From contig PGZO01000013.1 of assembly GCA_002841375.1 (NCBI GenBank), forward strand, positions 1-64,000: a stretch of DNA of 64,000 nt. Reading direction: 5' to 3'. A program made the translations under genes and the position numbers. This DNA comes from Firmicutes bacterium HGW-Firmicutes-7. Lineage in GTDB: Bacteria; Bacillota; Clostridia; Lachnospirales; Vallitaleaceae. The notes beneath the pieces are model-generated. The model did no database searches. It had not been told where the DNA came from and saw nothing but the letters and a program-made list of their open reading frames with translations. The stretch's first letter is position 1. The number at the start of each line of letters is the position of its first letter. Of this stretch, positions 8,373 through 17,020 are shown in pieces.

Positions 8373-9278
8373 TCACTCCCCAAGGTTGGATTCGATTACT
8401 TTTTCCATAGAGAAATTGGTTAAACCAAGATAATAAGCAGCTGTATCAATAAGTGCTTCCATTGGAACAAGGCCTACCACTTCACTACCGATTACATTGA
8501 CACCGTATCGTTTCGCTTCCATTTTAACAGTTTCAAATACTCTGTAAATAGATGTCTTCGTATAATCCGTAATATTCATGGTAACTTGGGTAATTCCTCT
8601 TTCTACTATACTGATACCACCAGCCTTAACGTACCTAAAGCCACCATTTGAATGTCTAATACACTTAGCAATTTTATTCACTATTTCAATGTTATCTGTA
8701 TCTAAGTCAATATTATAGGCTACCAACGGCATTCTTGCTGCTACGCCTGTAACACCTGCCGTAGGATGAAGTTTGGATTCTCCAAAGTCAGGTTTCCACT
8801 CAGGTTGTTTAAGCTTTTCTGCCATTCCCTCAAACTGACCCTTTCTTACATTTGCAAGATTTTGTCTTTCCGGTATTGATGCAGCATTTTCATATAAAAA
8901 GACAGGAATATCCCATTGATTGGCAATCATTTCACCTGTTTCTCTTGCTAGTTGAACACATTCATTCATAGTCATATTCTTTATTGGAATAAAAGGAACA
9001 ACATCTGTAGCACCCATTCTTGAATGTTGGCCTTCGTGTGTTGTCAAGTCAATTAACTTTGAAGCTACGCCTATTGCTTCGACAACAGCATTTTTTACAG
9101 CTTCTGGTTCTCCTATTACTGTAACAACTACTCTGTTATAATCTTTATCTGCTTCATAATTGAGTAGCTTAACTCCTTCTTTTCCTCTTAATGGCGCAAC
9201 AATTTGTTCAATTTTATTCAAGTCCCTACCTTCACTAAAATTAGGAACACATTCAACTATTTTTTTAACTTCTGCCAT
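8373..9278 (-). CDS. ftcD: Glutamate formimidoyltransferase
   Basis: A 301-residue stand-alone formiminotransferase domain that moves the formimino group of N-formimino-glutamate to tetrahydrofolate, releasing glutamate. The N-terminus (IVECVPNFSEGRD) and GQHSRMGATDVVPFIP, with probable catalytic His85, are conserved. Its presence, together with the separate cyclodeaminase and the absence of hutG or hutF, shows the folate-dependent route. It lies between hutU and hutI in one transcription direction; a hairpin at 9325-9352 lies upstream. Confidence 0.96.
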   Translation of the reverse strand: MAEVKKIVECVPNFSEGRDLNKIEQIVAPLRGKEGVKLLNYEADKDYNRVVVTVIGEPEAVKNAVVEAIGVASKLIDLTTHEGQHSRMGATDVVPFIPIKNMTMNECVQLARETGEMIANQWDIPVFLYENAASIPERQNLANVRKGQFEGMAEKLKQPEWKPDFGESKLHPTAGVTGVAARMPLVAYNIDLDTDNIEIVNKIAKCIRHSNGGFRYVKAGGISIVERGITQVTMNITDYTKTSIYRVFETVKMEAKRYGVNVIGSEVVGLVPMEALIDTAAYYLGLTNFSMEKVIESNLGE

Positions 9279-9324
9279 TTTATAACCTCCATCATCATTT
9301 GATATATCATTTGAACACTTCTTA

Positions 9325-9352
9325 ATTCGAAAAGGATATTAGTCCTTCGAAT
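9325..9352 (-). other. Hairpin in the hutU-ftcD gap
   Basis: ATTCGAAAAGGA/TCCTTCGAAT stem with one bulged base and a 6-nt loop, 10 bp after the hutU stop. There is no U-tract. It may be an mRNA-stabilising or processing hairpin inside the hut operon. Confidence 0.45.
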
Positions 9353-9360
9353 CAGTGCTG

Positions 9361-11388
9361 TCAATACATTTTATTTACTAGGCTTTTTACTAGATCATCA
9401 CTTGCTGTATAAGGCAATGTAATATGATCATTTCCTGTCATTGTCTCATTATACTCTACACAGGTTGAAATTGCGTTTTCATTCCTTGCCCAAGCACGTC
9501 TAGCTACACCACCCATTACATCCCACGGTATGGAATTTTTCAAAATCTCATCTACTCTTTTGCTCCCATCTAAAACCATTCCAAAACCACCATTTATGGC
9601 TTTTCCAATTCCCACACCCCCACCGTTATGAAGGGTAACAAGACTCATGCCTCTTGCACTGTTTCCGGCAAAGATATGTGTTGCCATATCCGCCATAACA
9701 TTGCTTCCATCCTTTATATTAGAAGTTTCTCTAAAAGGTGAATCCGTTCCACCAGTGTCATGGTGATCTCTTCCTAGCATAATAGGTCCAACTTCACCAC
9801 GCCTTACCATATCATTAAATTTAAGGGCAATGTTAAGTCTACCAAATGCATCTTGATACAATATTCTTGCTTTCGTTCCAACGACCATCTTATGTTGCTC
9901 AGCATCTCTAATCCAAATATAATTGTCTCTGTCTTGATATCGTCTATTGGGATCAATACAAGCCATAGCCGCAAGGTCCGTTCTATGCAGATCTTCTTGT
10001 AAGCTACTTAAACACACCCATCTAAAAGGCCCATATCCATAGTCAAACAGGCAAGGTCCTAATATGTCTTCAACATAAGAAGGCCAAATAAACCCATCTT
10101 TATCATCTCTTCCATTTTTTGAAATTTCGCTCACACCGCAATCATAAATTGCCTTCATAAAAGAATTTCCATAATCAAAGAAATAAGTTCCCTTTTCCAC
10201 TAGACCTTTAATCACTTTAAAATGTCTTTTAAGCGATATGTTTACCTGAATGATAAAATTATCTTTATCTTTTTCAAGTAAATGCGTTCGCTCCTCAAAA
10301 GATATCCCTGTAGGGCAATATCCTCCGTTGTAAGCTTCATGACAAGAAGTCTGATCTGACAAAAGGTCAATGACGATATTATTGTTTAGTGCAAATTCAA
10401 GTAGCTCTACAACATTTCCATAAAAAGCAATGGCAATGGGTTCACCTTTCTTTTGATAATCACTAGCAATTTCAAAGGCTTCCTTTGGTGTAGTCGCTAT
10501 CTCTTTCACCCATCCTTGTTGATGCCTTGTTTGTATTCTTGAATAATCAACTTCTGCAATAATACCTACGCCGTTAGCAATCTCAACTGCTTTTCCTTGA
10601 GCCCCACTCATTCCACCTAGTCCTGAAGACACAAAGAGCTTACCTCGAAGATCTTTATCTTCTGGGATACCAAGTTTAAGACGGCCTGCATTGAGAAGGG
10701 TACTATATGTTCCATGAACAATACCTTGAGGACCAATATACATCCAACCACCCGCTGTCATTTGACCATAGTTTGCAACACCAAGAGCGGCTGCACGATT
10801 AAAATTATCGTAGTCATCAAAAGCACCAACCATTAACCCATTTGTAATAATAACACGTGGTGCATCTGGTTTTGAGTGAAACAGTCCAAGTGGATGTCCT
10901 GAAGCGATTACCAAAGTCTGATCACATGTTAAGTTCTTTAAGTATTCTAGTACTAATTGATACTGCATCCAGTTTTGAAATACACTACCTGATTCTCCAT
11001 ATGTAACAAGTTCATAAGGATAAAGTGCGATATCAAAATCAAGATTATTATGAATCATTAGTTGAAAGGCTTTTCCTTCCAAGCATCTCCCAGCATATTT
11101 CTCTACTGGCTTTGCTTTTATTTGTTCTGATGGTCTAAAGCGATAACCATAAATCCTACCTCTTGTCAGCAACTCTTCCAGAAATTCTGGTGCCAAAATC
11201 TCATGAAATCTTTCAGGTATATATCTAAGTGCATTTTTCAAAGCAGTTTCTGTCTCTTCAACAGTCAGTGTAAAGGTTCTTTTAGGTGCTCTTCTAATAC
11301 CTTCTTCAAATTTCGGATAATCTGGCAAACCCTCTTCCAAATTTAGTTTTATTAACATTGATTTTTCTACGTCTTGATTGTTATACAT
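9361..11388 (-). CDS. hutU: Urocanate hydratase, long form
   Basis: A 675-residue urocanase that hydrates urocanate to imidazolone propionate with NAD+ as electrophile. Family signatures seen are SGLGGMSGAQGKA (dinucleotide region) and DQTSCHEAYNGGYCPTG. At ~675 residues it belongs to the long clostridial/bacteroidal type rather than the ~550-residue Bacillus/Pseudomonas type. ATG 11388 has GGAGGCGCGTAA upstream. It is second in the hut cluster, after hutH. Confidence 0.97.
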   Translation of the reverse strand: MYNNQDVEKSMLIKLNLEEGLPDYPKFEEGIRRAPKRTFTLTVEETETALKNALRYIPERFHEILAPEFLEELLTRGRIYGYRFRPSEQIKAKPVEKYAGRCLEGKAFQLMIHNNLDFDIALYPYELVTYGESGSVFQNWMQYQLVLEYLKNLTCDQTLVIASGHPLGLFHSKPDAPRVIITNGLMVGAFDDYDNFNRAAALGVANYGQMTAGGWMYIGPQGIVHGTYSTLLNAGRLKLGIPEDKDLRGKLFVSSGLGGMSGAQGKAVEIANGVGIIAEVDYSRIQTRHQQGWVKEIATTPKEAFEIASDYQKKGEPIAIAFYGNVVELLEFALNNNIVIDLLSDQTSCHEAYNGGYCPTGISFEERTHLLEKDKDNFIIQVNISLKRHFKVIKGLVEKGTYFFDYGNSFMKAIYDCGVSEISKNGRDDKDGFIWPSYVEDILGPCLFDYGYGPFRWVCLSSLQEDLHRTDLAAMACIDPNRRYQDRDNYIWIRDAEQHKMVVGTKARILYQDAFGRLNIALKFNDMVRRGEVGPIMLGRDHHDTGGTDSPFRETSNIKDGSNVMADMATHIFAGNSARGMSLVTLHNGGGVGIGKAINGGFGMVLDGSKRVDEILKNSIPWDVMGGVARRAWARNENAISTCVEYNETMTGNDHITLPYTASDDLVKSLVNKMY

Positions 11389-11418
11389 TTACGCGCCTCC
11401 TTTTTTATATAGACAATG

Positions 11419-11451
11419 TGACAAACCATCGGCGTTCGCAATGATTTGTCA
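11419..11451 (-). other. Hairpin in the hutH-hutU gap
   Basis: TGACAAACCAT pairs with ATGATTTGTCA (one mismatch) around an 11-nt loop. It lies between the two genes without a U-tract; a processing or attenuation role is possible. Confidence 0.4.
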
Positions 11452-11525
11452 ATCTAATACAAGCTTCGCTTGCCTACTTAACGAGTTAAGATCTTTCCTT
11501 TCATCAATACACTTATCAATATTGG

Positions 11526-13052
11526 TTATATTAGTGTACCAATTGTATTTTCAACAGCTTTTAAAATGTCGTTATTCTCAACCAATTGAATGCTTTTCTC
11601 AATATCAACATACATAATGCGATCTTCCTCAAGCTTAGTTATATTTTGGCGAATGATTTTATACGCTTCTTTTGTTCCTTTTCCTAATTTATCTGGATTG
11701 CTGAATTCGATGCCTTGTGCTGCTGTCATTAACTCAATTGCAATGACCCTTCTTGTATTATATAGTATCTCATTCGCTTTTCTAGCTGCGATTGTTCCCA
11801 TACTCACATGATCTTCTTGATTACCAGAAGAAGGTATTGAATCTACACTTGCTGGATGTGCTAATATTTTATTTTCTGAAACCAACGCAGCCGCAGTATA
11901 TTGCATAATCATAAATCCTGAATTAACGCCACCTTTTTCCGTTAAGAAAGCAGGCAATTCACTAAGACTTGGATTAACCAATCTTTCTATTCGTCTTTCA
12001 GCAGAATTTGCTAGTTCTGCTAGCGCAATTCCTAAAAAATCAAATGCAAGTGCCATTGGTTGACCATGAAAATTCCCGCAAGAAATAACTTGTTCATCGT
12101 CGGGAAAAATTAACGGATTGTCTGTAGCCGCATTAATTTCTTTGTTCACCTTATCAAGAACGTAATCAATAGCATCTTTACTTGCGCCATGTATCTGTGG
12201 AAGACATCGTAGCGAATAAGAATCCTGTAGCTTCACTTCACCCTGTTTGGTTGTCAATCCACTTCCTTCAAGTATACGTGCAAGATTTTTTGAACAAGCA
12301 ATTTGTCCTGTATGATTTCTAACAGCGTGTACTTTCTCATCAAAAACATCCATAATGCCTTTTAATGCTTCAAAAGTCAAAGCTGCAGATATATCTGCTG
12401 TTTTCATAAGATTAATCGCATCATAGGTGGTGACTGCACCAACCGCTGTAAGTACTTGTGTTCCATTAATAAGTGCTAAGCCTTCTTTTGAAGTTAATCG
12501 AACAGGCTGAATGCCAGCCGCAGACATAGCTTCATTGCCTTTAATTAATTGCCCTTTATAATAGGCTTCACCTTCTCCCATCATTACCAAAACCATATGA
12601 GATAAAGGCGCAAGATCTCCGCTCGATCCTAGTGATCCCTTCTCAGGAATGGCTGGGTGAACTCTTTTATTTAGCATTTGTACTAAATTATGTAAAGTCT
12701 TTAATCTTATTCCTGAATATCCTTTAACCAAAGCATTTAAACGTAGTAACATAATTGCTCTAACGATTTCTTCAGGAAAGTGTTTTCCAACACCACATGC
12801 ATGACTTCTTATAAGGTTATCTTGTAATTGCTCTACTTGCCCATTTGAAATGACAACATTACTAAACTTTCCAAAGCCTGTTGTTATTCCATAAACCACT
12901 TGCTCTTCTGTTACAAGCTTTTCCACGTAAGCTCTAGATTGGTTTACTTTCTCTACTGCAGCTTCTGATATCTGAACAAGATACCCTTCTCTTGCAACTT
13001 GTATCAATTGTTTTAAAGTTAAATTATTTCCATCAACTATTATTGTTTTCAA
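11526..13052 (-). CDS. hutH: Histidine ammonia-lyase
   Basis: A 508-residue histidine ammonia-lyase that deaminates histidine to urocanate. The active-site Tyr54 lies in YGITTGFG. The MIO prosthetic group region reads GSLGSSGDLAPLSHM, so the self-cyclising tripeptide is Ser143-Ser144-Gly145 rather than the common Ala-Ser-Gly. The rest is well conserved (CGNFHGQPMALAFDF, SGNQEDHVSMG). The start is TTG 13052 with GAGGTGTAAAT upstream. It is first gene of the hut operon; the region just upstream holds a copy of the palindromic element at 13114-13221. Confidence 0.97.
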   Translation of the reverse strand: MKTIIVDGNNLTLKQLIQVAREGYLVQISEAAVEKVNQSRAYVEKLVTEEQVVYGITTGFGKFSNVVISNGQVEQLQDNLIRSHACGVGKHFPEEIVRAIMLLRLNALVKGYSGIRLKTLHNLVQMLNKRVHPAIPEKGSLGSSGDLAPLSHMVLVMMGEGEAYYKGQLIKGNEAMSAAGIQPVRLTSKEGLALINGTQVLTAVGAVTTYDAINLMKTADISAALTFEALKGIMDVFDEKVHAVRNHTGQIACSKNLARILEGSGLTTKQGEVKLQDSYSLRCLPQIHGASKDAIDYVLDKVNKEINAATDNPLIFPDDEQVISCGNFHGQPMALAFDFLGIALAELANSAERRIERLVNPSLSELPAFLTEKGGVNSGFMIMQYTAAALVSENKILAHPASVDSIPSSGNQEDHVSMGTIAARKANEILYNTRRVIAIELMTAAQGIEFSNPDKLGKGTKEAYKIIRQNITKLEEDRIMYVDIEKSIQLVENNDILKAVENTIGTLI

Positions 13053-13113
13053 ATTTACACCTCGTCAGCTTAATATTTTCCTGTGTCTAATCTCACAGTT
13101 TTTTCTACAACCA

Positions 13114-13221
13114 AGTGTCAAAAGTATATAGTTGTTCTTTCTTTCACAACATATACTGCATGGATGCTTTAACCATCGCTATATGTTGTGAAAGAATTAG
13201 AACTAACTTACTTTTGACGCT
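13114..13221 (+). repeat. Palindromic interspersed element, family 1, copy A
   Basis: Two ~42-nt imperfect inverted arms, AGTGTCAAAAGTATATAG... and its counterpart ending ...ACTTTTGACGCT, enclose a loop containing ATGGATGCTTTAACCAT. The inner stem is CTTTCAC/GTGAAAG next to AACATATA/TATATGTT. It lies upstream of hutH. The right end is followed by ACAACCATT and a TTGACG-N18-TAATAT signal (13214-13243) pointing outward on the plus strand. It is in the opposite orientation to copies B and C. Confidence 0.9.
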
Positions 13222-13332
13222 ACAACCATTATATGCATAATATCGTATTTTTTTTTTTTGTGCAAACGAGTGTGCTAGCTGCTTACCATGCTACTAGTTC
13301 ATCATAATAAACAACTAAAATATTTATCAAAA

Positions 13333-13358
13333 AAAACAACCCGTCTAATGGTTGTTTT
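13333..13358 (-). terminator. Terminator of the lipoprotein gene
   Basis: AAAACAACC/GGTTGTTTT stem (9 bp) with an 8-nt loop; on the minus strand it runs straight into a T-run. It is a strong intrinsic terminator for the gene ending at 13436. The stretch 13231-13332 between copy A and this hairpin holds a 13-nt T-run near 13248 and nothing else recognised. Confidence 0.7.
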
Positions 13359-13387
13359 AATTTATATTCCACTTCTTTGTTGTAAAT

Positions 13388-13419
13388 AGGAAAGCACCTC
13401 TTTATGAGATTGCTTTCCT
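13388..13419 (-). terminator. Second hairpin after the lipoprotein gene
   Basis: AGGAAAGCA/TGCTTTCCT outer stem with inner TCTC/GAG pairing. It is the first hairpin after the stop and has only a weak U-tract. Confidence 0.45.
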
Positions 13420-13435
13420 ATTAAATGATATTTTT

Positions 13436-14278
13436 TTAATTAAGTTTAAAGTGGATTTTTTGTGCATCATATTCTAATTCATGATTAGCTTTTTGCATAA
13501 CAAGGTAGTTTGTTTCTCCAATAAATACAGGTAAAAGAACATCCCCACTAAAGTTTATTTCTGATGCTGAACTTCCTTTATTAATCGTATTACTCCCAGA
13601 AGGGTATCGATCACTAAGGTTTCTACTTATTGAGCCATCAAAGCCATAATCAGTTCCACCAATAACAGATCTTCCAGTTGGTGTTTCGCTTCCCCATATA
13701 CTTGGTTGGGTATTAGAATAATAAATATCCGGGTCTTCTAGCTCAGTAGGCGTAACATTCTTGCAAATTATATTTAGAGACACAAGTACATACTCTAATT
13801 GTAGGTCTTCCGTAATGTCAAATCCAAGTGCAGTTATATCAGCACTTGACAGCTTTTTTACACCTGTTACGCTCATCGTAACATCTGATTCATATCCGAA
13901 TGATGTACTCAAAGATTCATCAAACCAAGAAAATGAACTGCCTAACTCTACAGGATCGTCAAATGTACCTTTATTTTTAGAAGTAGCAGTATTTGAGTTC
14001 TTTTTGTTATTATCTTTAGGTGCTATTTTAGAATTCGAACCAGCTTTAACCGATTGATCTTCTTCATCTTCTTTGTCTTTATCTTCATCTTCATCTTTGT
14101 CTTCATCATTATCTTCATCTTCATCTTTGTCTTCATCATTATCTTCATCTTCATCTTTTGCTTCTTTTTTATCTGTATCTTCATCATCAAAGAAATCTCT
14201 AGCTGGGCTACATGACGAAGTTAATGATACTAGTGCAATTAAAACAAGTAAAATTATGTACTTTTTTATATTCTTCAT
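13436..14278 (-). CDS. Putative lipoprotein with acidic repeat region
   Basis: A 280-residue exported protein. Residues 1-22 are a signal peptide (basic MKNIKK, then a hydrophobic run) ending LTSSC with Cys23 as the likely lipidated residue, although Leu is at -4, not the preferred -3. Residues ~29-75 are almost only Asp/Glu/Lys, built from the decad DEDNDEDKDE coded by a 30-bp DNA repeat (14081-14158). A Lys/Asn/Ser linker follows, then a ~165-residue C-terminal domain (from about FDDPVELGSSFSW) that recalls the beta-sandwich layout of DUF4352-type domains; this likeness is a guess. It should sit on the outer face of the membrane; function unknown. Confidence 0.8.
   Translation of the reverse strand: MKNIKKYIILLVLIALVSLTSSCSPARDFFDDEDTDKKEAKDEDEDNDEDKDEDEDNDEDKDEDEDKDKEDEEDQSVKAGSNSKIAPKDNNKKNSNTATSKNKGTFDDPVELGSSFSWFDESLSTSFGYESDVTMSVTGVKKLSSADITALGFDITEDLQLEYVLVSLNIICKNVTPTELEDPDIYYSNTQPSIWGSETPTGRSVIGGTDYGFDGSISRNLSDRYPSGSNTINKGSSASEINFSGDVLLPVFIGETNYLVMQKANHELEYDAQKIHFKLN
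14081..14158. repeat. 30-bp tandem repeat in the lipoprotein gene
   Basis: Units at 14081-14110 and 14111-14140 are identical, with a partial third to about 14158; they encode the Asp/Glu/Lys decad. The period keeps the frame. Confidence 0.9.
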
Positions 14279-14459
14279 ATTTATATCTCCAATATTTTTT
14301 CTTTATTTAAGTAAATCTATTTACTCTGTATTCTATTAGCAGAAAATGGCTTTTTATTACCTACTAACTCCTGCTATTTGTAATTCTTTGTCCTTTCACC
14401 TCCTTGCATCCCTTCTATGCATAGTTTAGATCCCCCTTATTTCTCCTATGTTTATTAAC

Positions 14460-14488
14460 AGTTTATTACCTTATTAAGACATAGTCAA
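14460..14488 (-). promoter_or_regulatory. Candidate promoter for the lipoprotein gene
   Basis: Minus strand TTGACT (14483-14488), 17-nt spacer, TAAACT (14460-14465). This implies a ~175-nt leader before ATG 14278. A perfect AGGAGGTGAAAGG-like ribosome-site sequence near 14400 has no start codon at proper distance. Confidence 0.4.
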
Positions 14489-14516
14489 GTCATAATTTCT
14501 ATCTTTTTGTCAGAAT

Positions 14517-14630
14517 TTATATTACCGAATCATCTTCAGGTATAATGTAATCAATATTTAATGGAAGTTTTAATTGATAAAATCCGCCATTAGAAGTATA
14601 ATTTTTATGTAAAATATTTTGTTTTTGCAT
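14517..14630 (-). pseudogene. N-terminal remnant of an IS1182-family-type transposase
   Basis: A 37-codon frame from ATG 14630 to TAA 14517 reads MQKQNILHKNYTS, then FYQLKLPLNIDYIIPEDDSV. This matches the usual N-terminus of IS1182-family (DDE) transposases, where YQLKLP...YLIPEDDPVR is hallmark, and it breaks off exactly where the conserved R-LL would follow. Nothing of the catalytic domain remains nearby. It is dead DNA from an old insertion, lying upstream of the lipoprotein promoter. Confidence 0.75.
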
Positions 14631-14768
14631 ACATATATTTTACCATAAACCCCTTGCTTTTTAAATCTTTGGGTTTGTTTTTTTAGCTAAAAATGTGTTA
14701 TATATATCATTTTTATACCGTAAAAGCCAGTAAAGAATAGTTTTTGCGTAGATAATGTATAAACGTAT

Positions 14769-14874
14769 AGGTAGTATGATGTGGGGTTCATGGAGCCGCA
14801 TACAAGGACGTATGCACGCGACCTTTGCGCATGGACGCGCAAGGGAGCGCGGAATGAACCCCATATCGTACTAC
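14769..14874. repeat. GC-rich multi-hairpin inverted repeat (cloverleaf-like)
   Basis: Outer arms of 22 nt (14769-14790 and 14853-14874; core GGTAGTA...TGGGGTTCAT) pair with two mismatches. Inside are two hairpins: GCATAC/GTATGC (14797-14814) and TTGCGC/GCGCAA (14824-14841), the second inside a further CGCG/CGCG pairing (14816-14819 with 14847-14850). On the minus strand the two hexaloops are GTCCTT and GTCCAT. The GC content stands far above the surrounding DNA. It is either a structured RNA gene or a MITE-like repeat; no known class is recognised. Confidence 0.8.
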
Positions 14875-14968
14875 CAGAGCCAGTAGCCCAGCAAAAATTA
14901 TGACCGTCTTAGATTCAATTTATCAGATGGAAATTAAAGTAGCAAAGTTGTTTTCGTACATTAGAAAG

Positions 14969-15003
14969 GAGCTGCGCACTAATTATTTAGTGCGACAGCC
15001 CCT
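14969..15003 (-). terminator. Hairpin downstream of plsY
   Basis: CGCACTAA/TTAGTGCG core (8 bp) extended by GCTG/CAGC across a bulge and flanked by GAG/CTC, 41 bp beyond the plsY stop. The minus strand continues CTTTCTAATG, a poor U-tract. It is probably the 3' end of der-plsY mRNA. Confidence 0.55.
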
Positions 15004-15043
15004 CGTGAGTTTCAATTTCTGAATTTGTGTGGTATAACTATTA

Positions 15044-15682
15044 TTACTTTACACTTTCGTCTTCTTGAGCAGCATTTTCTTCCACTACAATATCTTTTTT
15101 ATGTCCAATCTTACTTTCTGTACCAGACAGCAATCTCTTAATATTTGCACTATGTCTAAATAATGCAAAAGCCATTAAAACCAAGGCAAGTATTATGTAC
15201 TCTATTTCACCATGGAATACATAGGCCAATATTGGAAAAGTAATAACCATAATAATCGCTCCAAGAGATACATACCTAAAAATATAAATGGTTATTGCCA
15301 TAATAGCCATTAGAATTAGTCCAATAATTGGATTTACAGCCATTGCAACCCCAAGTGTTGAAGCAATTCCCTTACCACCCTTAAATTTCAAAAAAACTGG
15401 CCAGTTATGTCCCATTATTGCCCCAATCCCTGCATAGAAACCAACAATTGGGTCATCAAACAGCAATTTGCTAATTAATACGGCAGCTACAGCTTTTGTA
15501 AAATCACCTAAAAATGTGATTGCGCCAAATTTCCAACCTAGTACGCGAATTGCGTTTGTCGTACCTAGATTACCGCTACCATACTCTCTAATATCAATCT
15601 TCTGCTTCAATTCTCCAACAATATATGCTGTTTGAAAACATCCAAATAAATATCCAATCAATACGCCTATTAATCTACTCAT
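15044..15682 (-). CDS. plsY: Glycerol-3-phosphate acyltransferase PlsY
   Basis: A 212-residue polytopic membrane enzyme that transfers the acyl group from acyl-phosphate (made by PlsX) to glycerol-3-phosphate. The signature loops GSGNLGTTNAIRVLG and KGGKGIASTLG are present, with about five to six membrane segments and a charged C-terminal tail. It begins 3 bp after der, so it is co-transcribed. Its partner plsX lies at 36071. Confidence 0.97.
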   Translation of the reverse strand: MSRLIGVLIGYLFGCFQTAYIVGELKQKIDIREYGSGNLGTTNAIRVLGWKFGAITFLGDFTKAVAAVLISKLLFDDPIVGFYAGIGAIMGHNWPVFLKFKGGKGIASTLGVAMAVNPIIGLILMAIMAITIYIFRYVSLGAIIMVITFPILAYVFHGEIEYIILALVLMAFALFRHSANIKRLLSGTESKIGHKKDIVVEENAAQEDESVK

Positions 15683-15685
15683 AAA

Positions 15686-17008
15686 CTATTTTTCCTTTCG
15701 TTCTCTTACTAACATTTTGATAGGTGTCCCTTTAAATCCAAATGACTCTCTAATTTGATTTTCGATATATCTTTTATAAGAAAAATGCGCCAATTCTTTG
15801 TCATTAACGAACATAACAAAGCATGGTGGTTTTATAGATATTTGAGTCATGTAATATATTTTAAGTCTTTTACCTTTGTCTGATGGTGGTTGATTCATAG
15901 CCATAGCATCATATAGAATGTCATTCAAAACCCCAGTAGCAACCCTAAGAGAATGGTTTTGTATGACCATATCTAAAGATTCAAAAAGCTTATTAATTCT
16001 AAGACCGGTTTTAGCAGATATAAATACGATTGGAGCATACGTCATATAACTCAAGGTTGTCTGAACCGTATCAAGGAATCGATATACAGACTTATCATCT
16101 TTTTCAATTGCATCCCACTTATTAACAGCAATTACAGCACCCTTTCCCCGATCGTGGGCAATACCCGCTATCTTCGCATCTTGCTCTGTAATACCTTCTT
16201 CTGCGTCAATCATGACGACTACCACATCTGCTCTCTCAATGGCCGCTACTGTTCTAATAATGCTGTAACGTTCCAAATCTTCTTTAATCTTACTTTTTCT
16301 CCTAAGCCCTGCTGTATCAATGAAAATATATTCTATTTCATCATACTGCACTTTTAAGTCAATTGAATCTCTCGTCGTACCTGGTATATCTGAAACAATC
16401 ACCCTGTTTTCACCTAATATTTTATTAATTAAAGAAGATTTTCCAACATTTGGCTTACCTATAATAGCAATCTTTGGAATATCATCCTTTTCCTCATCTT
16501 CCCCTGGTGCTGGAAAATGCTTTACCACTTCATCTAAAAAATCTCCTAGACCAATTCCTCCTGAAGCTGAAATACCAAAAGGTTCTCCTAGTCCAAGGTT
16601 GTAAAACTCATAGACATCATTACTTAATTTTTCAACACTATCTACTTTATTAATACATAAAACAATTGGTTTTTTAGAACGTCTAAGCATGTCAGCAACT
16701 TTAAAGTCTGCATCTACTAGCCCAGCTCTTACATCTCCAAGAAAAACAATTACATCAGCAGTCTCAATAGCTATTTCTGCTTGATTTCTCATGCTAGCTA
16801 AAATCAGGTCTGAGGAATCTGGTTCAATTCCTCCAGTATCAATCAACGTAAATTGATAATTTAGCCATTCCACATCTGCATAGATTCTGTCTCTAGTTAC
16901 ACCTGGTTTGTCATCTACTATTGAGATGTTTGTACCTGCTAATCTGTTAAATAATGTAGACTTGCCTACGTTAGGTCTTCCTACAATTGCAACGATCGGT
17001 TTACTCAT
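15686..17008 (-). CDS. der: Ribosome biogenesis GTPase Der (EngA)
   Basis: A 440-residue double GTPase needed for 50S subunit assembly. The first G domain has GRPNVGKST near residue 8 and DTGG, the second has GKPNVGKSS near residue 183 and DTAG; a C-terminal KH-like domain follows. It is full length. ATG 17008 is 12 bp after the DUF512 gene, and plsY follows at once. Confidence 0.98.
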   Translation of the reverse strand: MSKPIVAIVGRPNVGKSTLFNRLAGTNISIVDDKPGVTRDRIYADVEWLNYQFTLIDTGGIEPDSSDLILASMRNQAEIAIETADVIVFLGDVRAGLVDADFKVADMLRRSKKPIVLCINKVDSVEKLSNDVYEFYNLGLGEPFGISASGGIGLGDFLDEVVKHFPAPGEDEEKDDIPKIAIIGKPNVGKSSLINKILGENRVIVSDIPGTTRDSIDLKVQYDEIEYIFIDTAGLRRKSKIKEDLERYSIIRTVAAIERADVVVVMIDAEEGITEQDAKIAGIAHDRGKGAVIAVNKWDAIEKDDKSVYRFLDTVQTTLSYMTYAPIVFISAKTGLRINKLFESLDMVIQNHSLRVATGVLNDILYDAMAMNQPPSDKGKRLKIYYMTQISIKPPCFVMFVNDKELAHFSYKRYIENQIRESFGFKGTPIKMLVRERKEK

Positions 17009-17020
17009 TTAATTACTCCT

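Noticed and set aside
13100-13230. 9-bp target-site duplication CTACAACCA around copy A
   Set aside because: The right-hand copy is part of the element's own end, as copy B and relic D show, so the direct repeat is not clean evidence of insertion.
14073-14339. Plus-strand serine-only frame
   Set aside because: Mirror of the acidic repeat in the lipoprotein gene on the other strand.
14395-14420. Small peptide gene with a strong AGGAGGTG site
   Set aside because: The only frame nearby is about 11 codons and starts before the RBS; no start codon at proper distance.
14661-14864. Minus-strand 67-codon frame
   Set aside because: It runs through the GC-rich inverted repeat at 14769-14874 and has no RBS or recognisable domain; the repeat explains it.
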